A stretch of 64,000 bases of DNA, taken from Cupriavidus taiwanensis (GTDB lineage Bacteria; Pseudomonadota; Gammaproteobacteria; Burkholderiales; Burkholderiaceae). The DNA lies in NCBI RefSeq assembly GCF_900250115.1, contig NZ_LT984803.1:2631583-2695582 (forward strand), in the 5' to 3' direction. Below, in pieces: positions 46,910 through 55,336 of the stretch; position 1 is the first letter of the stretch; each line of letters opens with the position of its first letter. A model generated the notes under the pieces. It saw only the letters and a list, made by a program, of their open reading frames with translations, was not told the origin of the DNA and did no database searches. The translations under genes were made by a program, and so were the position numbers.

Positions 46910-48628
46910 ATGACGCAATTCCTGATTGCGAACATGGCACCGATCATGTTCGCCTCGCTGGTGGTATTCCTGCTGTCGGGCTTCCCGATCGCCTTTGCGC
47001 TGGCCGCCAACGGGCTGCTGTTCGCCTTCATCGGCATCGAGCTCGGCATGCTGCCGCCCGAGCTGCTGCAGGCGCTGCCGAGCCGGCTGTTCGGCATCAT
47101 CGAGAACGATACGCTGCTGGCGATCCCGTTCTTCACCTTCATGGGCCTGATCCTGGAACGCTCCGGCATGGCCGAGGACCTGCTCGACACCATCGGGCAG
47201 CTGTTCGGCCCGATCCGCGGCGGCCTGGCCTACGCGGTGATCTTCGTCGGCGCGCTGCTGGCGGCGACCACCGGCGTGGTGGCGGCGTCGGTGATCTCGA
47301 TGGGGCTGATCTCGCTGCCGCTGATGCTCAAGTACAAGTACGACAAGCGGCTGGCCTCGGGCGTGATCGCGGCGTCGGGCACGCTGGCGCAGATCATCCC
47401 GCCGTCGCTGGTGCTGATCGTGCTGGCCGACCAGCTCGGCCGCTCGGTGGGCGACATGTACAAGGGCGCGTTCGTGCCAGGGCTGGTGCTGACCGGCCTG
47501 TACATGCTCTATGTGCTGATGGTCACGATCATCAAGCCGGCCGCGGCGCCGGCGCTGCCGCTCGAGGCGCGCACCTTCCGCGAACCCAGCGGCAAGAGTG
47601 GGGCCGCCTCGGTGCTGGTGCTGACCGCGCTGGCGGTGGCGGTGGGCGTGCTGGTGGACATGTTCTACAAGCCCGAGGCCCCGCTGGATGAGCGCCTGGT
47701 GATCTCGGTGGGCGCGGCGATCCTGTTCGCCTTCGTGCTGGCGGTGATCAACAAGACGCTGAAGCTCGGCCTGCTGTCGCAGATGGCGGAGAAGGTCACC
47801 TTCGTGCTGATCCCGCCGCTGGCGCTGATCTTCCTGGTGCTCGGCACCATCTTCATCGGCGTGGCCACGCCGACCGAAGGCGGCGGCATGGGCGCGCTCG
47901 GCGCCCTGGTCCTGGCCCTGTTGAAGCGCCGCCTCGACCTGGGCCTGACCAAGCAGGCCATGGAAGCCACGCTCAAGCTGTCGGCCTTCGTGATCTTCAT
48001 CCTGATCGGCGCGCGCGTGTTCTCGCTGACGTTCTACGGCGTCGACGGCCATATCTGGGTCGAGCACCTGCTGACCGCGCTGCCCGGCGGCCAGACCGGC
48101 TTCCTGGTGGCGGTGAACGTGCTGTTCTTCCTGCTGGCGTTCTTCCTCGATTTCTTCGAGCTGGCCTTTATTTTGGTGCCGCTGGTCGGTCCGGTAGCCG
48201 ACAAGCTCGGCATCGACCTGATCTGGTTCGGCGTGCTGCTGGCGGTGAACATGCAGACCTCGTTCATGCATCCGCCGTTCGGCTTCTCGCTGTTCTACCT
48301 GCGCTCGGTGGCACCGCGCGAAGTCAAGACCTCCGAGATCTACTGGGGCGCGGTGCCGTTCGTGGTGATCCAGCTGGTGATGGTGGCGCTGATCATCGTC
48401 TTCCCCGGCCTGGTCAGCAGCGGCACGCAGAAGGCGCAGGACCGCAGCATCACGCGCGACCTGAACATTGACCTGGAGGGCAGCAGCCCCAAACCCGGCG
48501 CGCCGAGCCTGTCGATTCCGGGCCCCGCCTCAGTCCCGGCCGAGTCCGGCTCGCTCGAATTGCCGACCCAGCCCCCGGCGGAAAGCGAGTCGGCCGCGCC
48601 GCAGTTCGAGTTCGAAAAGAAGAAATAA
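46910..48628 (+). CDS. TRAP transporter large permease (DctM family)
   Basis: This is a 572-residue integral membrane protein with about 12 or more helices, the ion-coupled channel of the TRAP system. Family landmarks are FPIAFALAANGLLFAFIG, AIPFFTFMGLILERSGMAEDLL, AATTGVVAASVISMGLISLPLM, SGTLAQIIPPSLVLIVLADQLG and ATPTEGGGMGALGAL. Compared with the usual 425-450 residues it has a longer central region (about 205-290), and a Pro/Ser/Glu-rich cytoplasmic tail of about 70 residues ending EFEKKK. Substrate is unknown. The tail may interact with another protein. Confidence 0.93.
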   Translation: MTQFLIANMAPIMFASLVVFLLSGFPIAFALAANGLLFAFIGIELGMLPPELLQALPSRLFGIIENDTLLAIPFFTFMGLILERSGMAEDLLDTIGQLFGPIRGGLAYAVIFVGALLAATTGVVAASVISMGLISLPLMLKYKYDKRLASGVIAASGTLAQIIPPSLVLIVLADQLGRSVGDMYKGAFVPGLVLTGLYMLYVLMVTIIKPAAAPALPLEARTFREPSGKSGAASVLVLTALAVAVGVLVDMFYKPEAPLDERLVISVGAAILFAFVLAVINKTLKLGLLSQMAEKVTFVLIPPLALIFLVLGTIFIGVATPTEGGGMGALGALVLALLKRRLDLGLTKQAMEATLKLSAFVIFILIGARVFSLTFYGVDGHIWVEHLLTALPGGQTGFLVAVNVLFFLLAFFLDFFELAFILVPLVGPVADKLGIDLIWFGVLLAVNMQTSFMHPPFGFSLFYLRSVAPREVKTSEIYWGAVPFVVIQLVMVALIIVFPGLVSSGTQKAQDRSITRDLNIDLEGSSPKPGAPSLSIPGPASVPAESGSLELPTQPPAESESAAPQFEFEKKK

Positions 48629-48665
48629 GCCGGCCCCGGCGGCAGGCTCAGGGCAGGCCCGCCAG

Positions 48666-48690
48666 GCCCCGCAGCGATGCGGGGCTTTTT
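48666..48690 (+). terminator. Rho-independent terminator after the TRAP genes
   Basis: A perfect eight-base stem gccccgca / tgcggggc with loop gcga is followed immediately by five T. It lies 37 bases after the large-permease stop and directly abuts the convergent LysR gene stop. Confidence 0.85.
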
Positions 48691-49604
48691 CATTGCGGCA
48701 CGACCTGGCCCGCGCCGCCGGGCGCCAGGCATTGCACCAGGAAGTCGACGGTCGCCCGCACGCCCGGCAACTGCCCGCGCCGTGCCGGCAACAGCAGCGT
48801 GGTGGTCACGCTGCCGGCGGTCCACTGCGGCAGCACGCGCGCGAGCCGGCCGGCCGCCAGCGCCGCGCGGCACAGCGCGTGCGGCAGCGGCACGATGCCC
48901 AGTCCCGCGATCGCCGCGCCGAGCAGCACGGTCGATTCGTTCACGGTCATGCGCGGCGCCGGGCTGGCTTCTGCGCGCGCGCCCCCGGGGCCCCACAGGC
49001 GCCACGTACCCGCGGCGGCCCCGGTCAGCAGCCCGTCGTGGCCGGACAGCTGCGCCGGCGCTTCCGGCGTGCCGCGCTCCGCCAGGTAGCCGGGCGACGC
49101 CACCAGCACGATGTCCTCGACGGCAAGCTGGCGTTGCACCAGGCCAGAGTCCGGCAGCGGCGCGAAATGGCTGCGCACCGCGATATCGAAGCCTTCCTGC
49201 ACCAGGTCGACCATGCGGTCGGAGACCTCCAGCTGCACGTGCAGGCGCGGATAGGCGCGGGCCAGCGCCGGCAGGTGCGGCGCCAGGTAGTGCTGCGCGG
49301 TCGGCACCGCGGCCGTGATCCGCACCGTGCCGCTGGGCTCGGCCACGCGCCGCTGCACCGCCTCTTGCGCGGCCTCGGCTTCGATCAGCGCGGCGCGGGC
49401 GTGGTCGTAGAAGTCCCGGCCGGCATCGGTCAGCGTGAAGCTGCGCGAGCTGCGGTAGAGCAGCCGCGCCTGCAGGGCCTGCTCGAGCTCGGCCACGCGC
49501 TTGCTGACCGTGGACTTGGGCACGCCCAGCGCCCGCCCCGCGGCAGCGAATCCGCCATGAGCCACGGCGACGACGAAGAAGCGCAGGTCGTTGAGGTTGA
49601 GCAT
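48690..49604 (-). CDS. LysR-family transcriptional regulator
   Basis: This 304-residue regulator has an N-terminal winged helix-turn-helix (LNDLRFFVVAVAHGGFAAAGRALGVPKSTVSKRVAELEQAL, split across residues 4-45). A LysR substrate domain follows from about residue 90 to 295. It is divergent from the glutathione transferase-like gene at 49730, which is the classical arrangement for a LysR regulator controlling its neighbour. The inducer is unknown. The gene faces the end of the TRAP operon. Confidence 0.92.
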   Translation of the reverse strand: MLNLNDLRFFVVAVAHGGFAAAGRALGVPKSTVSKRVAELEQALQARLLYRSSRSFTLTDAGRDFYDHARAALIEAEAAQEAVQRRVAEPSGTVRITAAVPTAQHYLAPHLPALARAYPRLHVQLEVSDRMVDLVQEGFDIAVRSHFAPLPDSGLVQRQLAVEDIVLVASPGYLAERGTPEAPAQLSGHDGLLTGAAAGTWRLWGPGGARAEASPAPRMTVNESTVLLGAAIAGLGIVPLPHALCRAALAAGRLARVLPQWTAGSVTTTLLLPARRGQLPGVRATVDFLVQCLAPGGAGQVVPQ

Positions 49605-49635
49605 GGCGGGCGAAGTCTATGTGTGTGGACGATAG

Positions 49636-49652
49636 GTCGGATTTTTGCCGAC
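49636..49652. promoter_or_regulatory. Short inverted repeat in the LysR/GST divergent region
   Basis: GTCGG-atttttg-CCGAC lies 32 bases upstream of the LysR start and 78 bases upstream of the GST start. LysR regulators bind dyads with T-Nx-A character, so this is a candidate operator. Short arms make it only suggestive. Confidence 0.4.
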
Positions 49653-49729
49653 TACTCACGCAAAGTCCATGCATCTACAGTTTCCCTGCGCCGATCGGCC
49701 GGTCTCAACCAAATCCAGGAGAACTACCC

Positions 49730-50425
49730 ATGACTACCCCCATCCTCTTCTACGGCGTTCCCTCCGGCTGCTCGTTCGGCTCGATCGTGGCGCTGGAATG
49801 GCTTGGCCAGCCCTATCGCCTGAGCCGCATCGACATGCCGGAAGTCGTGACCGGCGCTGCCTACCGCCGCATCAACCCGGTCGGCGAAACGCCGACACTG
49901 ATGGACGCGCAAGGCTACTTCCTTAGCGAAAGCATGGCGATCCTCAACCACATCGGCACGCTCGGCATCGAGCGCAAGCTTGGCTTTGCCCAGGGGACAC
50001 GCGATTTCGACCGGCTCAACCAGCAGCTGGCCTACCTCAACACCAGCTACTTCGGCGCCTTTGCCCCGCTCTGGCACGCATTGGAAGGCGTGGACGAGAC
50101 CGACCGGCCGGCGCTGGTCCGCTACGGCACGGAGCAAGTCCGCCATGTGCATCACGAACTCGAAGCCATGCTGGGCGAGCGGGCCTGGCTGCTGGGTGAG
50201 CACCGCACCGTGGCCGACGCCTACTTCAGCGGCATCGCGCGCTGGTCGAATTACCACAGGGTGCTGAAGCTCGAGGACTTCCCGAACCTGCAGCGCCTCT
50301 GCAACCAGCTGGAAGCGGACCCGTCGGTGCGCTTTGCCCATGCCATCGAGCGGCAGGCGCCGGCGCAAGGCCTGGGCGGCTTCCAGGGCCACGTGACGCT
50401 GGACGAAGTACTGGCGCAGCGCTGA
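49730..50425 (+). CDS. Glutathione S-transferase family protein
   Basis: This is a 231-residue protein with an N-terminal thioredoxin-like domain (LFYGVPSGCSFGSIVALEWLG, NPVGETPTLMDAQGYFLSESMAIL) and an all-helical C-terminal domain. The NPVGETPTL and SES motifs correspond to the glutathione-binding cis-Pro loop and Ser-rich contact of GSTs. Substrate is unknown. The ATG at 49730 has GGAG seven to ten bases upstream. The longer frame from 49619 overlaps the regulatory region. It is likely controlled by the divergent LysR gene. Confidence 0.9.
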   Translation: MTTPILFYGVPSGCSFGSIVALEWLGQPYRLSRIDMPEVVTGAAYRRINPVGETPTLMDAQGYFLSESMAILNHIGTLGIERKLGFAQGTRDFDRLNQQLAYLNTSYFGAFAPLWHALEGVDETDRPALVRYGTEQVRHVHHELEAMLGERAWLLGEHRTVADAYFSGIARWSNYHRVLKLEDFPNLQRLCNQLEADPSVRFAHAIERQAPAQGLGGFQGHVTLDEVLAQR

Positions 50426-50621
50426 CGCGCGCGCCATCGGCGTCGCGGCGAGGCCACCCGCGCAATTGCGAATCGGCTCATCGACCAGCGGGCCGGCACG
50501 GCCCAGACTGGTTCCTGCGTTCAGCCCATGACCCAGGAGAACACCATGCCGAGCACCAAATGCGCGGGGCATTCCACCGCGACCCCGATCTACTGCCTGC
50601 CATCGATACGTGACCGCCGTA

Positions 50622-50640
50622 ATGATAACAATGCTATCAT
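50622..50640. promoter_or_regulatory. Palindromic operator candidate of the toxin-antitoxin module
   Basis: ATGATA-acaatgc-TATCAT (six-base arms, seven-base spacer) lies 28 bases before the antitoxin ATG, within a locally A/T-rich stretch. Ribbon-helix-helix antitoxins such as FitA bind such dyads and repress their own promoter. Confidence 0.6.
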
Positions 50641-50668
50641 CACTCCATCCAACGGTGAGGAGTTCAAG

Positions 50669-50905
50669 ATGGCAACCCTACTGGTTCGTGGCGTCGACGA
50701 AGCCCTGGTCCAGCGCCTGCGCGAGCAGGCCGTCGCCAATGGCCGCAGCGCCGAGGCCGAACACCGCGCCATCCTGGCGCAGGCGCTGGGCGGCACGGCC
50801 CGGCTCAGCTTTGCCGAGGTGCTGTCCGGCATGCCGGAGGTCGGGCAGGACGCCGACTTCGAGCGCATCCAGGATACGGGCGAGGCGCCGCGTGTATTTG
50901 ATTGA
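50669..50905 (+). CDS. FitA-like ribbon-helix-helix antitoxin
   Basis: This is a 78-residue protein. An N-terminal ribbon-helix-helix (ATLLVRGVDEALVQRLREQAVANGRSAEAEHRAILAQAL, split over residues 2-40) matches the FitA/Arc-type DNA-binding domain. The C-terminal part should wrap around and inhibit the partner toxin. The ATG at 50669 follows GGTGAGGAG with ideal spacing. It overlaps the toxin gene by 14 bases. Confidence 0.9.
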   Translation: MATLLVRGVDEALVQRLREQAVANGRSAEAEHRAILAQALGGTARLSFAEVLSGMPEVGQDADFERIQDTGEAPRVFD

Positions 50906-51308
50906 TACCAACGTCATCAGCGAGACCCGCAAGCGGGAGCGCGCCAACCCGGGCGTCCGCGCCTTCTTCCGGCAGGCGGCGCGCGATGGGGCCGCACTCT
51001 ACCTGTCGGCGCTGACCGTGGGCGAACTCCAGCGCGGCGTGGCACTGATTCGCCATCGCGGCGACGCGGTGCAGGCGGCGCTGCTGGAGCGCTGGCTGGC
51101 CCATGTGCTGGAGGACTTCGGCCGCCAGGTGTTGCCGGTCGATGCCGAGGTCGCGCAGGTCTGGGGCCAGTTGCGCGCGGCGGGGCCCGAGCACGCGCTG
51201 GACAAGTTCATCGCCGCCACCGCGCTGATCCACCGCCTCACCATCGTCACGCGCAATGTCGCGGACTTCCGCGGCACCGGCACGCTGGTGATGAATCCGT
51301 TCAGCTAG
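50892..51308 (+). CDS. PIN-domain toxin, FitB/VapC type
   Basis: This is a 138-residue PIN-domain ribonuclease. Acidic active-site residues are visible in YLIDTNVISE (Asp and Glu near the N-terminus), LSALTVGELQRG (Glu), HALDKFIAATAL (Asp) and TRNVADF (Asp). The start is a GTG at 50892 inside the end of the antitoxin gene, giving GTG-TAT-TTG-ATT-GAT. Translational coupling to the antitoxin is implied. Together they form a complete type II module. Confidence 0.9.
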   Translation: MYLIDTNVISETRKRERANPGVRAFFRQAARDGAALYLSALTVGELQRGVALIRHRGDAVQAALLERWLAHVLEDFGRQVLPVDAEVAQVWGQLRAAGPEHALDKFIAATALIHRLTIVTRNVADFRGTGTLVMNPFS

Positions 51309-51319
51309 GACAAAAACCA

Positions 51320-51345
51320 AGGGCCCCGCCTTGGCGGGGCCCTTG
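51320..51345. terminator. Bidirectional terminator between the toxin and decarboxylase genes
   Basis: A perfect 12-base stem (aagggccccgcc / ggcggggccctt) has a two-base TT loop. On the minus strand it is followed by GGTTTTTG, so it should end decarboxylase transcription well. The plus-strand tail is weaker. Confidence 0.8.
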
Positions 51346-51371
51346 CTGCATCGGCGGAGGCCGGCTGGCGC

Positions 51372-53642
51372 TCAGGCGCCCTGCTTCACGCAGTCGACGA
51401 AGTATGCCTTCTTGCCGTCGACCTCGTCCTCCACCAGCCCGTGGATGTCGGTCTCGAAGCCCGGGAACAGCTTGTTGAACTCGCGCGCGAACTTCAGGTA
51501 CTGCACGATAGTGCGGTTGAAGCGCTCGCCCGGGATCAGCAGCGGAATGCCGGGCGGATACGGCGTCAGCAGGATGGCGGTGACACGGCCTTCGAGGTCG
51601 TCGACCGCCACGCGCTCGATCTCGCGGTGGGCCATCATCGCCCACGCATCCGACGGCTTCATCGCCGGCTCCATGTCCGACAGGTACATCTCGGTGGTCA
51701 CGCGCGCGACATCGTTGGCCTTGTACACGCTGTGGATCGCATCGCACAGGTCACGCAGGCCCATGCGCTCGTATTGCGGATACTTGCCGACGAATTCCGG
51801 CAGCACGCGCCACAGTGGCTGGTTCTGGTCGTAGTCGTCCTTGAACTGCTGCAGTTCGGTCACCAGCGAGTTCCAGCGGCCCTTGGTGATGCCGATGGTG
51901 AACATGATGAAGAACGAGTACAGCCCGGTCTTCTCGATGATGATGCCGTGCTCGGCCAGGTACTTGGTGACGATCGCCGCCGGGATGCCGCGCTCGCTGA
52001 ACTCGCCGTCGACGTCCAGGCCCGGGGTGATGATGGTGGCCTTGATCGGGTCGAGCAGGTTGAAGCCGTCAGCGAGGTCGCCGAAGCCGTGCCAGCGCTC
52101 GTTGGCCTTCAGCATCCATTCCTCGCGGTCGCCAATGCCGTCTTCGATCAGCGCATCGGGACCCCACACCTTGAACCACCAGTCGCCGTTGTTGCCGGCA
52201 TCGTAGTCGCCCTCGACCTTGCGCATGGCGCGGCGGAAGTCCATCGCTTCCTGGATGCTCTCCTCGACCAGCGCGGTGCCGCCCGGCGCCTCCATCATCG
52301 CCGCGGCGACATCGCACGAGGCGATGATCGAGTACTGCGGGCTGGTCGAGGTGTGCATCAGGTACGCTTCATTGAAGCGATAGCGGTCCAGCTTGCGCGT
52401 CTCGGAATCCTGCACCAGGATCTGCGAGGCCTGCGACAGGCCCGCCAGCAGCTTGTGCGTGGACTGCGTGGCGAACACCAGCGCGTCCTTGCTGCGGGGG
52501 CGATCCTTGCCGATCGCGTGCATGTTGCGATAGAAGTCGTGGAACGCCGCGTGCGGCAGCCAGGCTTCATCGAAGTGCAGCGTGTCGATCTCGGCCGCCA
52601 GCATTTCCTTGATCTGCTCGGCGTTGTACAGCACGCCGTCGTAGGTGCCCTGGGTGATGGTCAGGATGCGCGGCTTCTGGTTCCTGGCCTTGCTGGCGAA
52701 GGGGTGGTTGGCGATCTTCCTTTTGATCGTCTGCGGATCGAACTCGCTCTTCGGGATCGGCCCGATGATGCCGTAGTGGTTGCGCGTCGGCATCAGGAAT
52801 ACCGGGATCGCCCCCGTCATCATGATCGCGTGCAGGATCGACTTGTGGCAGTTGCGGTCCACCACCACGATGTCGCCCGGCGCCACGTTGGCATGCCACA
52901 CCATCTTGTTCGAGGTGGAGGTGCCGTTGGTGACGAAATACATGTGGTCGGAGTTGAAGATGCGCGCGGCGTTGCGCTCCGACGCGGCCACCGGGCCGGT
53001 ATGGTCCAGCAGCTGGCCCAGTTCGTCGACGGCGTTGCAGACGTCGGCGCGCAGCATGTTCTCGCCGAAGAACTGGTGGAACACCTGGCCCACCGGGCTC
53101 TTCAGGAAAGCCACGCCGCCCGAGTGTCCCGGGCAGTGCCACGAATACGAGCTGTCCTGCGCGTAGTCGATCAGCGCCTTGAAGAACGGCGGCGCCAGCG
53201 TGTCCAGGTAGACCTTGGCTTCGCGGATGATGTGGCGCGCCACGAACTCGGGCGTGTCCTCGAACATGTGGATGAAGCCGTGCAGCTCGCGCAGGATATC
53301 GTTGGGGATATGGCGCGAGGTGCGGGTCTCGCCGTACAGGAAGATCGGCAAGTCGGAGTTGCGGCGGCGCACCTCGGCGACGAAGGCGCGCAGCTTCTCG
53401 ATCGCGGCGGCCTCGAGCTCCTCGCTGTCTCTGGCGAACTCGTCGTCGTCGATCGAGACGATGAAGGTCGATGCCCGGCTGGCCTGCTGGGCAAACGAGG
53501 TCAGGTCGCCGTAGCTGGTCAGCCCCATGACTTCCATGCCCTCTTTCTCGATCGCCTCGGCCAGCGCGCGGATGCCGGAGCCGGAGATGTTCTCGGAGCG
53601 GAAGTCTTCGTCAATGATGATGACGGGGAAGCGGAATTTCAT
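51372..53642 (-). CDS. Arginine/lysine/ornithine decarboxylase (AdiA-like, fold I PLP enzyme)
   Basis: The 756-residue protein has the wing domain (1 to about 130), the PLP-binding core and the C-terminal domain of the Orn/Lys/Arg decarboxylase group. Key segments are YSWHCPGHSGGVAFLKSPVG, VVVDRNCHKSILHAI, LHFDEAWLPHAAF (Asp contacts PLP) and FATQSTHKLLAGLSQ (Schiff-base Lys). Length and motif wording are closest to biodegradative arginine decarboxylase AdiA, but lysine or ornithine specificity cannot be excluded. Such enzymes consume protons or supply polyamines. No antiporter gene adjoins it. A structured hairpin lies 39 bases upstream of its start. Confidence 0.9.
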   Translation of the reverse strand: MKFRFPVIIIDEDFRSENISGSGIRALAEAIEKEGMEVMGLTSYGDLTSFAQQASRASTFIVSIDDDEFARDSEELEAAAIEKLRAFVAEVRRRNSDLPIFLYGETRTSRHIPNDILRELHGFIHMFEDTPEFVARHIIREAKVYLDTLAPPFFKALIDYAQDSSYSWHCPGHSGGVAFLKSPVGQVFHQFFGENMLRADVCNAVDELGQLLDHTGPVAASERNAARIFNSDHMYFVTNGTSTSNKMVWHANVAPGDIVVVDRNCHKSILHAIMMTGAIPVFLMPTRNHYGIIGPIPKSEFDPQTIKRKIANHPFASKARNQKPRILTITQGTYDGVLYNAEQIKEMLAAEIDTLHFDEAWLPHAAFHDFYRNMHAIGKDRPRSKDALVFATQSTHKLLAGLSQASQILVQDSETRKLDRYRFNEAYLMHTSTSPQYSIIASCDVAAAMMEAPGGTALVEESIQEAMDFRRAMRKVEGDYDAGNNGDWWFKVWGPDALIEDGIGDREEWMLKANERWHGFGDLADGFNLLDPIKATIITPGLDVDGEFSERGIPAAIVTKYLAEHGIIIEKTGLYSFFIMFTIGITKGRWNSLVTELQQFKDDYDQNQPLWRVLPEFVGKYPQYERMGLRDLCDAIHSVYKANDVARVTTEMYLSDMEPAMKPSDAWAMMAHREIERVAVDDLEGRVTAILLTPYPPGIPLLIPGERFNRTIVQYLKFAREFNKLFPGFETDIHGLVEDEVDGKKAYFVDCVKQGA

Positions 53643-53680
53643 CGGGCATCCTTGATGGAAAGCAGGACATAAAGGACTTG

Positions 53681-53725
53681 AGCCACATGGCCCGCAGGGG
53701 TTCCCTGCGACGGCGGCATGTGGCT
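53681..53725 (-). promoter_or_regulatory. Nested inverted repeat between dcd and the decarboxylase gene
   Basis: The outer arms agccacatg / catgtggct (nine bases, perfect) enclose the inner arms cgcaggg / ccctgcg (seven bases, perfect) around a three-base loop. There is an asymmetric bulge between the two stems. It lies in the 147-base gap between two minus-strand genes, ending 39 bases before the decarboxylase start codon. There is no T-run directly after it, so it may be a 5' leader structure or attenuator rather than a simple terminator of dcd. Confidence 0.55.
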
Positions 53726-53789
53726 CTCACGTCAGGTTTGGCGGCCCTGGCGGGCCCGCCGTGCCGGCAGACGCCGGATTGTAATTCGC

Positions 53790-54356
53790 TCAGGTCTTCG
53801 GCAGTGTGACACCGTGCTGGCCCTGGTACTTGCCGCCCCGGTCGGCGTACGAGGTCTCGCAGACCTCGTCGCTTTCGAAGAACAATACCTGGGCGCAACC
53901 CTCGCCGGCGTAGATCTTGGCCGGCAGCGGCGTGGTGTTCGAAAACTCCAGCGTCACGTAGCCTTCCCATTCCGGCTCGAACGGGGTCACGTTGACGATG
54001 ATGCCGCAACGGGCGTAGGTGCTCTTGCCCAGGCAGATGGTCAGGACGCTGCGCGGGATGCGGAAGTATTCCATCGTGCGCGCCAGCGCGAACGAATTGG
54101 GCGGGATGATGCAGACCTCGCCCTTGAAGTCCACGAACGACTTCTCGTCGAAGTTCTTCGGATCGACGATGGTGCTGTTGATATTGGTGAAGATCTTGAA
54201 TTCGTCGGCGCAGCGGATGTCGTAGCCGTAGCTCGAGGTGCCGTACGACACGATCTTGCGCCCGTCGGCCTCCCGGACCTGGCCTGGCTCGAACGGCTCG
54301 ATCATGCCGTGCTGCTCCGCCATGCGGCGGATCCATTTGTCGGATTTGATGCTCAT
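53790..54356 (-). CDS. dcd: dCTP deaminase
   Basis: Dcd converts dCTP to dUTP and ammonia, the main route to dTTP precursors in many Gram-negatives. The 188-residue trimeric dUTPase-fold enzyme has [19 protein letters not shown] at the N-terminus, [17 protein letters not shown] (catalytic Glu region nearby), [12 protein letters not shown] and [23 protein letters not shown]. The ATG at 54356 fits the family. An in-frame extension to 54422 was rejected. Confidence 0.96.
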   Translation of the reverse strand: MSIKSDKWIRRMAEQHGMIEPFEPGQVREADGRKIVSYGTSSYGYDIRCADEFKIFTNINSTIVDPKNFDEKSFVDFKGEVCIIPPNSFALARTMEYFRIPRSVLTICLGKSTYARCGIIVNVTPFEPEWEGYVTLEFSNTTPLPAKIYAGEGCAQVLFFESDEVCETSYADRGGKYQGQHGVTLPKT

Positions 54357-54449
54357 AAGGTTGGGAGGATAGACGGCTCGGAGTGCGCCGCATTGTACAA
54401 CCATTCGGCGCGCGTCCTTCAAGCCTGCAGGCGGGCCAGCAAGTGACCG

Positions 54450-55280
54450 CTACGCCACGACATCCTCTGGCTGGCGGTGGCGGAAGCGCTCGCGCCCGGT
54501 ATAGAGCAGGAAGTGCTTGCCGGTGCAGCGCGCGAACAGCGTCAGGTTGACGCGCCGGGCCATCTGGTAGCCCATCTGCGTCACGCCCGAGCGCGACAGC
54601 AGGAACGGGATGCCCATCTGCGCGCCCTTGATCACCATTTCGGAAGTCAGGCGCCCGGTGGTGTAGAAAATCTTGTCGCCGCCGGTCATGCCCTCGAGCC
54701 ACATGCGTCCGGCAATCGCGTCGACGGCATTGTGGCGGCCCACGTCCTCGACGAACATCAGCAGTTCGGTGCCCCGGAACAGCGCGCAACCATGCACCGA
54801 GCCGGCCTGCTTGTACACCGACTGCTGCAGCCGGATGGTGTCGATGATGCCGTACAGGGTGTCCTGGTCCAGCGTGGCGCCAACCGGCAGGCGGATGCTG
54901 TCGACCTCGTCCAGCAGCGAGCCGAACACGGTGCCCTGGCCGCAGCCAGTGGTCACCACGCGGCGCGCGGTGCGCTCCTCGATGCGGTCGACGCCGGTGC
55001 GTGTGGTCACCGCGGCCGATTCGGTCTCCCAGTCGACCTGCACCGCGGCAATGTCCTCGATCGATTCCACCAGGCGCTGGTTGCGCAGGTAGCCCAGCAC
55101 CAGGTGCTCGGGTGCGCCGCCGAGCGTCATCAGCGTGACCAGCTCGCGCTTGTCGAGATATACCGTCAGCGGCCGCTCGCCCGGCAGGTAGGCCGCGCGC
55201 ACGCGCCCCTGCTCGTCGACGACTTCAACCTCTTCGATCAGTGGAACGGCTGCCTGGGTAAGCTCGGGACGCAAGGTCAT
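54450..55280 (-). CDS. fdhD: Formate dehydrogenase accessory sulfurtransferase
   Basis: FdhD moves sulfur from IscS to the molybdenum cofactor of formate dehydrogenase, giving the terminal sulfido ligand. The 276-residue protein has LVLGYLRNQRLV, TTGCGQGTVFG (residue Cys113), VEDVGRHNAVDAIAGRMW, and GRLTSEMVIKGAQMGIPFLLSRSG. In E. coli the loop is C-x-x-C with the first Cys essential. Here only the first Cys is present. The ATG at 55280 is chosen, and the longer frame overlaps the next gene. It is last in the fdh cluster. Confidence 0.93.
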   Translation of the reverse strand: MTLRPELTQAAVPLIEEVEVVDEQGRVRAAYLPGERPLTVYLDKRELVTLMTLGGAPEHLVLGYLRNQRLVESIEDIAAVQVDWETESAAVTTRTGVDRIEERTARRVVTTGCGQGTVFGSLLDEVDSIRLPVGATLDQDTLYGIIDTIRLQQSVYKQAGSVHGCALFRGTELLMFVEDVGRHNAVDAIAGRMWLEGMTGGDKIFYTTGRLTSEMVIKGAQMGIPFLLSRSGVTQMGYQMARRVNLTLFARCTGKHFLLYTGRERFRHRQPEDVVA

Positions 55281-55336
55281 GACGAGGGACTCGGGGCTGC
55301 GGGTGAAGGCCCCGAGCGGCATGCAGGGGGCAGAAG

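Noticed and set aside
51441..53672. Open reading frame of 743 codons opposite the decarboxylase gene
   Set aside because: It is an antisense shadow of a complete PLP enzyme, with a composition of the same artefact type.
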